This document shows positions 43,602 to 50,340 of a stretch of 64,000 bases of DNA, piece after piece. Under the pieces are notes generated by a model, which was given only the letters and a program-made list of their open reading frames with translations, did not search any database and was not told where the DNA came from. The translations under genes and the position numbers were made by a program. The DNA is taken from the NCBI RefSeq assembly GCF_022808175.1, contig NZ_JALGBX010000003.1, positions 392,474 through 456,473 of the forward strand, read 5' to 3'. Origin of the DNA: Streptomyces sp. AP-93. GTDB lineage: Bacteria; Actinomycetota; Actinomycetes; Streptomycetales; Streptomycetaceae. The first letter of the stretch is position 1. Every line of letters starts with the position of its first letter.

Positions 43602-44423
43602 ATGTCCGAAGGAGACAACGTCTACCGCACCGCGGCCCAGCTCCGCGAAGCCCTCGCAGGCAAGGAACTCACCCGCTCCGACCTCCGCGTCCCCCGCTTC
43701 GCCACCGCAGACCTCACCGGCTTCACCGCCCTCGACGTAGTCCCCCGGGGCAAGCACCTCCTCATCCGCCTCGGCCAACCGACGGCACCCGGCACCGAGG
43801 CCGGAGCCACCCTCCTCACCCTCCACACCCACCTCCGCATGGACGGCGCCTGGCGCTTCCTCCCCACCACGACGGCGACAGCCACCCCCGGCCCCGCCCA
43901 CGAAATCCGCGTCATCCTCGGCACCACCACCCACACCGCCGTCGGCTACCGCATCCACGACGTCGAACTGCTCCGCACCGCCGACGAGCACCGCGCAGTC
44001 GGCCACCTCGGCCCCGACCTCCTCGGTCCCGACTGGAACGAGGAGGTCGCCGCCGCGAACCTCCTCGCCGCCCCCGCCCGCCCCCTCGGCGAGGCCCTCC
44101 TCGACCAGCGCAACCTGGCCGGCATCGGCAACATCTACAAGGCCGAGCTCTGCTTCCTCGCCCAGGTCACCCCCTGGACCCCGGTGGGCGATATGCCGAC
44201 CAGCACGCTGCCCCGCCTCGCCGCCGCCGCGCACCGGCTCCTCGACGCGAACAAGGCCCGCCGCCGCAACACCACGGGCAGCCGCCGCCCCGGTCAGGAC
44301 CTGTTCGTCTACGGTCGGGCCCACCGCCCCTGCCTGCGCTGCGGCAGCCCCGTCCGCGAGGCCCCCCAGGACGGCCGCCCCACCTACTGGTGTCCCCGTT
44401 GCCAATCCGGCCCGACACCTTAG
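43602..44423 (+). CDS. Fpg/Nei-family DNA glycosylase with Ser in place of the catalytic Pro
   Basis: The 273-residue base-excision repair protein has the family architecture. The N-terminus reads M-S-E-G-D-N-V instead of M-P-E-G-D. The helix-two-turn-helix is LLDQRNLAGIGNIYKAELCF. The zinc finger is CLRCGSPVREAPQDGRPTYWCPRCQ. The N-terminal proline normally forms the Schiff base, while the following Glu, retained here, protonates the sugar. The Pro-to-Ser change therefore matters, though vertebrate NEIL3 shows that a non-Pro residue (Val) can function. ATG 43602 has GGAG and GAGGG upstream. The gene lies downstream of lhr. Strand bias and codon use are normal. Confidence 0.88.
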   Translation: MSEGDNVYRTAAQLREALAGKELTRSDLRVPRFATADLTGFTALDVVPRGKHLLIRLGQPTAPGTEAGATLLTLHTHLRMDGAWRFLPTTTATATPGPAHEIRVILGTTTHTAVGYRIHDVELLRTADEHRAVGHLGPDLLGPDWNEEVAAANLLAAPARPLGEALLDQRNLAGIGNIYKAELCFLAQVTPWTPVGDMPTSTLPRLAAAAHRLLDANKARRRNTTGSRRPGQDLFVYGRAHRPCLRCGSPVREAPQDGRPTYWCPRCQSGPTP

Positions 44424-44453
44424 TTGACGCACCGTCAGATCCGGTCGTACCGT
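44424..44453 (+). promoter_or_regulatory. Promoter with palindromic operator before the SDR gene
   Basis: TTGACG (44424-44429) is a good -35 and TACCGT (44448-44453) a possible -10. TGACGCACCGTCA (44425-44437) is a perfect 5-bp inverted repeat about CAC that overlaps the -35. The start codon at 44460 lies 7 bases after the -10, which suggests a leaderless transcript. A TetR-type repressor site is plausible, but no regulator is adjacent. Confidence 0.5.
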
Positions 44454-44459
44454 CCCCGC

Positions 44460-45227
44460 ATGCCTACACCCAGCGCGTACGAACTCACCGGCCGGACCGC
44501 CCTGATCACCGGCGCCGCCAGCGGCATCGGCCGGGCCACCGCCGTACTCCTCGCCGAGGCCGGAGCCGCCGTGCACTGCGCGGACCGCGACGCCCAGGGC
44601 CTCCAGGAGACCGTCGAGCTGATCGCCAAGGCGGGCGGCCGGGCCACCGCCCACCCCCTCGACGTGACCGACCGCGCCGCGATCAGGACGGCAATCGCAC
44701 AGGCCGGCCCGCTCGACATCACCGCCGCGATCGCCGGGATCATGCACAGCAGCAGCGTCCTGGAGACGTCCGACGAAGACCTCGACCGGGTCCTGGCCAT
44801 CAACTTCAAGGGGGTGCTGCGCACCTGCCAGGAGGCGGCCCGCGCCATGATCGCGGCCGGCCGACCCGGTTCGATCATCACCATGGCCTCCGGCGCCGTG
44901 GACGCCGCCCAGCCCGGCCTGCTCTGCTACAGCGCCTCGAAGGCCGCCGTCGTCCAGCTGACCAAGACCCTCGCCACCGAGGCCGGCCCGCACGGCATCC
45001 GCGTCAACGCCGTCGCGCCCGGCTGGATCCGCACCCCGATGACCGGCCGGCACAGCCCCGAGGTACAGGAGCAGACCGAGGCGATGATGACGCGGATGTC
45101 CCCGCTGCGCCGCGTGGGCGAGCCCGAGGACATAGCCCAGGCAGTGCTCTACCTCGCCTCGGACGCCTCGTCCTTCATGACGGGCCAGATCCTTCGCCCG
45201 AACGGTGGAGTCTCCATGCCCTGGTAA
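44460..45227 (+). CDS. Short-chain dehydrogenase/reductase
   Basis: This 255-residue classical SDR oxidoreductase has the NAD(P)-binding motif TGAASGIGRATA, an ADRDAQGL loop after strand 2 (acidic, favouring NAD), and IAGIMHSS in place of the usual NNAG. The catalytic Ser is in TMASGAV and the YxxxK motif is YSASKAAVVQ. GWIRTPMTG and MTGQILRPNGGVSMPW complete the fold. The substrate is unknown; a 3-oxoacyl or hydroxysteroid/alcohol role fits the length. ATG 44460 was chosen because the promoter elements lie just upstream. It is a single gene after the Nei gene, 36 bases from its stop. Confidence 0.92.
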   Translation: MPTPSAYELTGRTALITGAASGIGRATAVLLAEAGAAVHCADRDAQGLQETVELIAKAGGRATAHPLDVTDRAAIRTAIAQAGPLDITAAIAGIMHSSSVLETSDEDLDRVLAINFKGVLRTCQEAARAMIAAGRPGSIITMASGAVDAAQPGLLCYSASKAAVVQLTKTLATEAGPHGIRVNAVAPGWIRTPMTGRHSPEVQEQTEAMMTRMSPLRRVGEPEDIAQAVLYLASDASSFMTGQILRPNGGVSMPW

Positions 45228-45292
45228 CCAACCCGGCCCAACCGCCCGGTGCCCACCACCACCGCACGCGCACCGGAAAACCGGCCACCCGA

Positions 45293-45658
45293 CTACCCGG
45301 ACCCCGGCTCCCCGCCCCCCGGCGGCACCGCCCCCGGCTCCCCGCCCGCCACCGACCCGGCGGCAGCCCCCTCCCCACCATCACCCGCGACGCCGCCACC
45401 ACCCGCGACGCGACTACCACCCCCGCCACCGCCACCACGCACGCCGCCCGCCGCCCCACGGCGGCGACGGCCACCCACCGGCCCCGGCACACAGTGCACC
45501 GGCAGCAGCCCCAGCCCCCACCCCCCGACGGCGACCGCACCCTCCACCGGCCCGGCCTCGGCCGGCGCCAGCACGAGCCGCAGCACGGCCCACCACCACA
45601 GGACGCCCACCGACAGCGCGAGGGCCAGACCCACGGGTATACCCAGCAACCGCCGCAC
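45293..45658 (-). CDS. Small membrane protein with Gly-rich tail (hypothetical)
   Basis: This 121-codon ORF starts at GTG 45658 with a strong GGAGG five bases upstream. It opens RRLLGIPVGLALALSVGVLW and continues with VLRLVLAPAEAGPVEG and GGWGLGLLPVHCVPG, giving one or two transmembrane helices. Third positions are nearly all G or C. The C-terminal 55 residues are Gly/Ala/Arg low complexity and the real end is less certain. I do not recognise the family. It lies downstream of clgR on the same strand, with a 225-base gap that shows no other gene. Confidence 0.55.
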   Translation of the reverse strand: MRRLLGIPVGLALALSVGVLWWWAVLRLVLAPAEAGPVEGAVAVGGWGLGLLPVHCVPGPVGGRRRRGAAGGVRGGGGGGGSRVAGGGGVAGDGGEGAAAGSVAGGEPGAVPPGGGEPGSG

Positions 45659-45883
45659 GGCCACCTCCAGGGGCCGGAGACCCGAACGGGCCCATCCTCC
45701 CGCACCCCGCCCGCACCCGCACCCCCTCGCGCCGGCACCGGAACACCCCCGCCCACCCCCACCCGGAACGGCAAGGAGCCCCGGCCGGCACCCAGCGGGC
45801 ACCGGCCGGGGCTCCGGCCACACTCATACGCTCAGCACGCACGCACACACACTCACGCGCACAGGCAGACGCTCACGCACACA

Positions 45884-46267
45884 TCACGCGGCTACGACAT
45901 TCACCGCTGCTTCCACGGGCGCCTTGATGGTCACCCGTTCCGGGCCACCCGTGACCGAGGCCACGGATACCGAATTGAGCATCGGGCGGACCGGTGCGGA
46001 CACCGGTTCGCTCGCCGCGGCGGACTGGGCCAGCTCGGCGAGCGAAAGCTCGTCGCTGACTTCCCGCATCAGCTCTGACATCCGTACGTCAAGCGCGTCG
46101 CAGATCGCGGAGAGCAGCTCGGAAGATGCCTCCTTCTGCCCCCGCTCCACCTCGGAGAGATAGCCGAGCGAAACTCGGGCGGACGAGGAGACTTCGCGCA
46201 GAGTACGGCCCTGGCGCTGGCGCTGCCGACGCAGCACGTCACCCAGCAGGCGACGGAGCAGAATCAT
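45884..46267 (-). CDS. clgR: ClgR, HTH activator of clp protease genes
   Basis: This 127-residue XRE-type regulator has a helix-turn-helix ([33 protein letters not shown]) and a short C-terminal region ending N-V-V-A-A. ClgR proteins activate clpP1/P2, clpC and lon promoters and are themselves degraded by ClpP through a C-terminal Ala-Ala signal. The terminal Ala-Ala here fits that feedback. ATG 46267 has GAGGGAG upstream. It follows the cinA-like gene on the same strand, as usual in actinobacteria. Confidence 0.93.
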   Translation of the reverse strand: MILLRRLLGDVLRRQRQRQGRTLREVSSSARVSLGYLSEVERGQKEASSELLSAICDALDVRMSELMREVSDELSLAELAQSAAASEPVSAPVRPMLNSVSVASVTGGPERVTIKAPVEAAVNVVAA

Positions 46268-46376
46268 CGGTGGCTCCCTCCTCTGACCGTGTAGCCGTAA
46301 CCTTCACGCCCCACCGTACCGCCTCGCGCGGCGGCCGTGCGGGGAGCGATGTCGTGTTCACTCAGGGCTGCAAACA

Positions 46377-46958
46377 TCAAATCCCCCCGTCCTGTTCCGT
46401 ATCCTGCCCCCGCAGATTCTCGCGGAGTTCGCTCGCGAGCAGCTCGAGCACTGTCCGTGCACTCTCCCTACGGATTTCCGCGCGGGAGCCGTTCAACCGC
46501 AGCCGGGCCGTTTTCCTGACCCCGGGACCCGCCACGGCGACGAAAACGGTGCCCACCGGCTGCCCGTCCTGCGGGTCGGGACCGGCCACACCGGTGGTCG
46601 CGATGCCCCAGGAGGCGCCGAGCACGCGCCGCACTCCGGCCGCCATCTCCTCCGCGACCTGCGGGTTCACCGCGCCTTCGGCTTCGAGCAGCCCGGCGTC
46701 CACGCCCAGCACCTGATGCTTGAGCTCGGTCGCGTACGCCGTGACGGACCCGCGGAAGGACTTGGAGGCGCCCGGGACGGCCGTGAGCTCCGCGGCCACC
46801 AGGCCGCCGGTCAGCGACTCCGCCACCGCAACCGTACCGTTACTCTCCGCGAGGAGTCGCAACACATCGGCCGCAACCGCCGCACCGTCCCCAACAGCAC
46901 CAGGGACATTCCGCACCGGTTCGTCAGTCACAGGAGAACCACCCGCCTCTTGCACCAC
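46377..46958 (-). CDS. CinA C-terminal family protein (PncC-type nicotinamide-nucleotide amidase)
   Basis: The 193-residue protein contains only the CinA C-terminal domain. Signatures are TVAVAESLTGGLVAAELTAVPGASKSFRGSVTAYATELKHQVLGV, GASWGIATTGVAGPDPQDGQPVGTVFVAV and an Arg-rich end. Stand-alone members such as E. coli PncC deamidate nicotinamide mononucleotide for NAD recycling. The competence-linked N-terminal domain is absent. The start GTG 46958 has GGGGGG upstream, 21 bases after the pgsA stop. It belongs to the rimO-pgsA-cinA-clgR cluster. Confidence 0.9.
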   Translation of the reverse strand: MVQEAGGSPVTDEPVRNVPGAVGDGAAVAADVLRLLAESNGTVAVAESLTGGLVAAELTAVPGASKSFRGSVTAYATELKHQVLGVDAGLLEAEGAVNPQVAEEMAAGVRRVLGASWGIATTGVAGPDPQDGQPVGTVFVAVAGPGVRKTARLRLNGSRAEIRRESARTVLELLASELRENLRGQDTEQDGGI

Positions 46959-46979
46959 CGCGTCACCCCCCCGGCAGGT

Positions 46980-47636
46980 TCACTGCGCGGCACGCTCCGC
47001 GGCGAGGCCCTTGCGCCGGAGCACGACGGCCTGCCGGATGTAGTCCAAACCGGTGACGACGGTCAGGACGACGGCGGCCGCCATCACCCAGAACCGCAGC
47101 GTCGCGAGCGGCCCGGTCAGTGCGAGCACGTACATGCCCACCGCGACGCCCTGGGTCAGGGTCTTCAGCTTCCCGCCCCGGCTCGCCGGGATCACTCCGT
47201 ATCTGATGACCCAGAAACGCATGAGCGTGATCCCGAGTTCCCGGCCGAGGATCACCCCGGTGACCCACCAGGGCAGATCGCCGAGCCAGGACAGACACAC
47301 CAATGCCGACCCCATGATCGCCTTGTCGGCGATGGGGTCGGCGATCTTGCCGAAGTCCGTGACCAGGTTGTAGGTGCGGGCCAGATGCCCGTCGAAGATG
47401 TCGGTGATCATGGCGACGGCGAACGCCGCCCACGCCAGGGCCCGCCAGACGGGGTCGTACCCCCCGTCGGCGAGCAGCAGCATCACGAATCCCGGCACCA
47501 GGAGCAGCCGGATCATCGTCAGGATGTTGGCGATGTTCCACAGGCTGGCCTGATTGACGGCCGCGGCGCCCAGCTTCGCGCCGGGCGCGGGCCGGCGGCC
47601 GGTCCCGCCCGCCGCAGATGCCGGGGCTCCGGTCAT
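46980..47636 (-). CDS. pgsA: CDP-diacylglycerol-glycerol-3-phosphate 3-phosphatidyltransferase
   Basis: This 218-residue membrane enzyme commits CDP-diacylglycerol to phosphatidylglycerol phosphate. The CDP-alcohol phosphotransferase signature D-x2-DG-x2-AR-x8-G-x3-D-x3-D is present in [28 protein letters not shown]. About six helices surround it. A 25-residue Ala/Gly-rich cytoplasmic head precedes the family start ([23 protein letters not shown]). ATG 47636 overlaps the rimO stop as ATGA, so translation is coupled to rimO. Confidence 0.95.
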   Translation of the reverse strand: MTGAPASAAGGTGRRPAPGAKLGAAAVNQASLWNIANILTMIRLLLVPGFVMLLLADGGYDPVWRALAWAAFAVAMITDIFDGHLARTYNLVTDFGKIADPIADKAIMGSALVCLSWLGDLPWWVTGVILGRELGITLMRFWVIRYGVIPASRGGKLKTLTQGVAVGMYVLALTGPLATLRFWVMAAAVVLTVVTGLDYIRQAVVLRRKGLAAERAAQ

Positions 47637-49126
47637 CCGGCCGCCTCCTCAAGATCCACGCCCAGGGGCTCCGCCACCAGGTCCACACCCAGGGTGCCGA
47701 CCACCTTCGCCGTGACGATACGCCCCGGGACCAGGCCCGCGCCGTCCGTGAAGACGACCTGGCCGTCGGTCTCGGGGGCCTGGTGGGCGGCGCGCCCGTA
47801 GGCTCCCTCGCCGTCCTCCGCCTCGTCGATCGGGACGACCGTCTCGACGAGCACTTCCAGGGTCTCCCCGATCCGCTCCTCCGCGCGCTGCGAGGTGAGC
47901 TCCTCGGCGAGGCGCTGCATGTGGGCGAGGCGCTCGGCGATGGTGTCGGCGTCCAGCTTGTTCTCGTACGTGACGGCCTCGGTGCCGTCCTCGTCGGAGT
48001 AGCCGAAGACGCCGATGGCGTCGAGCCGCGCGCTGGTGAGAAAACGCTCCAGCTCGGCGAAGTCCGACTCCTTCTCGCCGGGGAAACCGACGATGAAGTT
48101 GGACCGGACGCCGGCCGTCGGGGCCTTGGAGCGGATGGTGTCCAGCAGTTCCAGGAACCGGTCGGTGTCACCGAAGCGGCGCATGGCGCGCAGCACGTCG
48201 GGGGCCGAGTGCTGGAAGGAGAGGTCGAAGTACGGGACCACCTTGGGGGTCGAGGTGAGTACGTCGATCAGGCCGGGCCGCATCTCGGCGGGCTGGAGGT
48301 AGCTGACGCGGACGCGCTCGATGCCGTCCACCTCGGCCAGCTCGGGCAGCAGGGTCTCCAGCAGGCGGATGTCGCCCAGGTCCTTGCCGTACGAGGTGTT
48401 GTTCTCGGAGACCAGCATGATCTCCTTGACGCCCTGCTCGGCGAGCCAGCGCGTCTCGCCCAGCACGTCGCTGGGGCGGCGGGAGATGAAGGAGCCGCGG
48501 AAGGACGGGATGGCGCAGAACGAACAGCGCCGGTCGCAGCCGGAGGCGAGCTTGACCGAGGCGACCGGGCTCTTGTCCAGCCGGCGGCGCAGCGGCGCAC
48601 GCGGCCCGGAGGCGGGCGCGACGCCCTCCGGAAGGTCCGCGGGTGCGGCCTCCGGCTCCTGCGCGTGACCCGGCAGGGCCACCTCGGCGTCCTGGCGCTC
48701 CGCCGGGCTGATCGGCAGCAGCTTGCGCCGGTCGCGCGGGGTGTGGGAGGCGTGGATGCCGCCGTTCAGAATGGTCTGGAGGCGGTCGGAGATGTCGGCG
48801 TAGTCGTCGAAGCCGAGCACGCCGTCGGCTTCGGGGAGCGCTTCGGCAAGTTCCTTGCCGTAGCGCTCGGCCATACAGCCGACGGCTACGACGGCCTGCG
48901 TGCGGCCGTGATCCTTGAGATCATTGGCCTCCAGCAGGGCGTCTACGGAGTCCTTCTTGGCGGCTTCGACGAAGCCGCAGGTGTTGACGACGGCTACGTC
49001 CGCATCGGCGGCGTCCTCGACGAGCTCCCAGCCATCCGCCGCCAAGCGGCCTGCGAGCTCCTCCGAGTCCACCTCGTTACGGGCGCAGCCAAGAGTGACA
49101 AGGGCGACGGTACGGCGTTCGGGCAT
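47633..49126 (-). CDS. rimO: Ribosomal protein S12 methylthiotransferase RimO
   Basis: This 497-residue radical-SAM enzyme methylthiolates an aspartate of ribosomal protein S12. N-terminal cluster cysteines are Cys14, Cys50 and Cys84 ([19 protein letters not shown] is the RimO hallmark). The radical-SAM motif is C197-D-R-R-C201-S-F-C204. The linker between them (residues 130-185) is longer than in E. coli RimO and rich in Pro, Ala and Arg. A TRAM domain ends the protein. ATG 49126 fits the conserved start; an in-frame extension to 49153 is not needed. The stop overlaps pgsA. Confidence 0.95.
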   Translation of the reverse strand: MPERRTVALVTLGCARNEVDSEELAGRLAADGWELVEDAADADVAVVNTCGFVEAAKKDSVDALLEANDLKDHGRTQAVVAVGCMAERYGKELAEALPEADGVLGFDDYADISDRLQTILNGGIHASHTPRDRRKLLPISPAERQDAEVALPGHAQEPEAAPADLPEGVAPASGPRAPLRRRLDKSPVASVKLASGCDRRCSFCAIPSFRGSFISRRPSDVLGETRWLAEQGVKEIMLVSENNTSYGKDLGDIRLLETLLPELAEVDGIERVRVSYLQPAEMRPGLIDVLTSTPKVVPYFDLSFQHSAPDVLRAMRRFGDTDRFLELLDTIRSKAPTAGVRSNFIVGFPGEKESDFAELERFLTSARLDAIGVFGYSDEDGTEAVTYENKLDADTIAERLAHMQRLAEELTSQRAEERIGETLEVLVETVVPIDEAEDGEGAYGRAAHQAPETDGQVVFTDGAGLVPGRIVTAKVVGTLGVDLVAEPLGVDLEEAAG

Positions 49127-49182
49127 GGACTCAAGACTACTTCGTCCCGGCACCGGCCCCCGCCTCCCGTCCCGGACGACAA

Positions 49183-49216
49183 GATCCCCGGAGTGCGGCG
49201 CGGCACCCCGGGGATC
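49183..49216 (-). terminator. Hairpin terminator between the RodZ-like gene and rimO
   Basis: A 9-bp stem GATCCCCGG / CCGGGGATC is extended by GTGC / GCAC after one mismatch and closes on a short loop. It lies 24 bases past the stop of the RodZ-like gene. The plus-strand side has GTTTTATT next to it, so it could work in either direction. Confidence 0.6.
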
Positions 49217-49239
49217 CGGAACGTTTTATTCCCTGCTGG

Positions 49240-50136
49240 TCAGCCCGCCTGGGCCTGGCCCTGACGCGGGTCGTCCTTGGTGTATGTGAGACGTTCCACC
49301 TGTCCGGGCTGGAACTCGTCCTTGATCTCCTTGCCGTTCACGAAGAGCGTCACGACCCCGGCATCGCCGAGCACCAGGTCGATGGACTCCTTGTCCGTGA
49401 ACGTCTTCGACTGACCCTCTTCGAGGGTGCCGTCGAAGAGGAGCCGGCCACTGTGGTCCTTGGCCGAGATCCAGCTCTCGCCGTCGTGGGCCGTCAGGAC
49501 GACCGTGACGAGGTCCTTGGGCGCGGCGGCGATGGCGCTGTCCGAGGGCTCCGGCTTGGGGGCCGTGGGCGCCGGCGGCGCCTGGACCGAGGGCTTGGAG
49601 GCGTTCGGGGTGGGTGCGGGCTTCGGCGCGGCGGAACCTTCCGCCACCGGCCGCTTGGTCTTGTCGTCGGCGCCGCCGAAGGCCGTGAAGCCGACGAAGC
49701 CGATCACGGCGACGATGGCGGCGACCATGGCGGCGGTCCAGTTGGGCCGCTGCCGTTCGGGGCGGATCCGCTCGGCTTCGAACATCGGCGCGGCGGGGGT
49801 GGGTGCCGGCCGGCCGCCGTGGGCCGCGTCGTAGCTGTCGATCAGGGGTTCCGGATCGAGTCGTACGGCACGGGCGAGCGTACGGATGTGGCCGCGGGCA
49901 TAGACATCGCCGCCGCAGCGCGTGAAATCGTCGGATTCGATCGCGTGCACGATCGGAATGCGCACGCGGGTGGTGGAACTGACCTCGTCGACAGTCAGCC
50001 CGGCGGCGATCCGGGCCTTCTTGAGGGCCGTCCCGATCGACGGCTCTTCGACGGAACGTTCGACGAGGCGGTCCTCGGACCGGTCGTCGGTCGAAGGCCG
50101 TTCATCTTCGGGGGAGTTGGCGTTGCCGATGGACAC
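49240..50136 (-). CDS. RodZ-like HTH membrane protein
   Basis: The 298-residue protein is laid out as RodZ. A cytoplasmic helix-turn-helix comes first (IGTALKKARIAAGLTVDEVSSTTRVRIPIVHAIE, GGDVYARGHIRTLARAV). One transmembrane helix follows (MVAAIVAVIGFVGFTAFGG), then a Pro/Ala/Lys-rich linker and a C-terminal DUF4115-type beta domain (VVLTAHDGESWISAKDHSGRLLFDGTLEEGQ). RodZ supports cell-wall morphogenesis with MreB; the same layout is common upstream of rimO-pgsA in actinobacteria. GTG 50136 (SIGNANSPEDERP) has AAAGG upstream. GTG 50163 is a longer alternative without a Shine-Dalgarno. Confidence 0.85.
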   Translation of the reverse strand: MSIGNANSPEDERPSTDDRSEDRLVERSVEEPSIGTALKKARIAAGLTVDEVSSTTRVRIPIVHAIESDDFTRCGGDVYARGHIRTLARAVRLDPEPLIDSYDAAHGGRPAPTPAAPMFEAERIRPERQRPNWTAAMVAAIVAVIGFVGFTAFGGADDKTKRPVAEGSAAPKPAPTPNASKPSVQAPPAPTAPKPEPSDSAIAAAPKDLVTVVLTAHDGESWISAKDHSGRLLFDGTLEEGQSKTFTDKESIDLVLGDAGVVTLFVNGKEIKDEFQPGQVERLTYTKDDPRQGQAQAG

Positions 50137-50304
50137 GAGGGCGCCTTTCGAGCGTGTAGCCACCTGCTGGAAGTCCAGTCTAGGGGGGTGACGAAAGGGT
50201 GGAGCAACCGGAGGGGCACCTCCCTACGCCATACGAATGGCCAGGGGGCTCCCGCCCGGTGCGGCGACCCGGAACAGACCGCCACCTCCCTCAACTAGAC
50301 ACGC

Positions 50305-50331
50305 GACCGGGGGAAACGGTTGCCCCCGATC
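50305..50331 (-). terminator. Probable terminator hairpin after ftsK
   Basis: CGGGGG and CCCCCG (50308-50313 and 50323-50328) close a 9-base loop, with two more pairs outside one mismatch. It sits 10 bases past the ftsK stop on the minus strand. There is no T-run. Confidence 0.5.
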
Positions 50332-50340
50332 CTTTGCCCA

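Noticed and set aside
39741..45053. 1770-codon minus-strand ORF opposite lhr, nei and SDR genes
   Set aside because: It is antisense to several well-supported genes, Gly/Arg/Val/Ala-rich and without any recognisable domain. Long shadow ORFs are expected at this GC content.
45249..46163. Plus-strand Pro/Thr-rich ORF opposite clgR
   Set aside because: Antisense to clgR and to the small membrane gene, low complexity, no domain.
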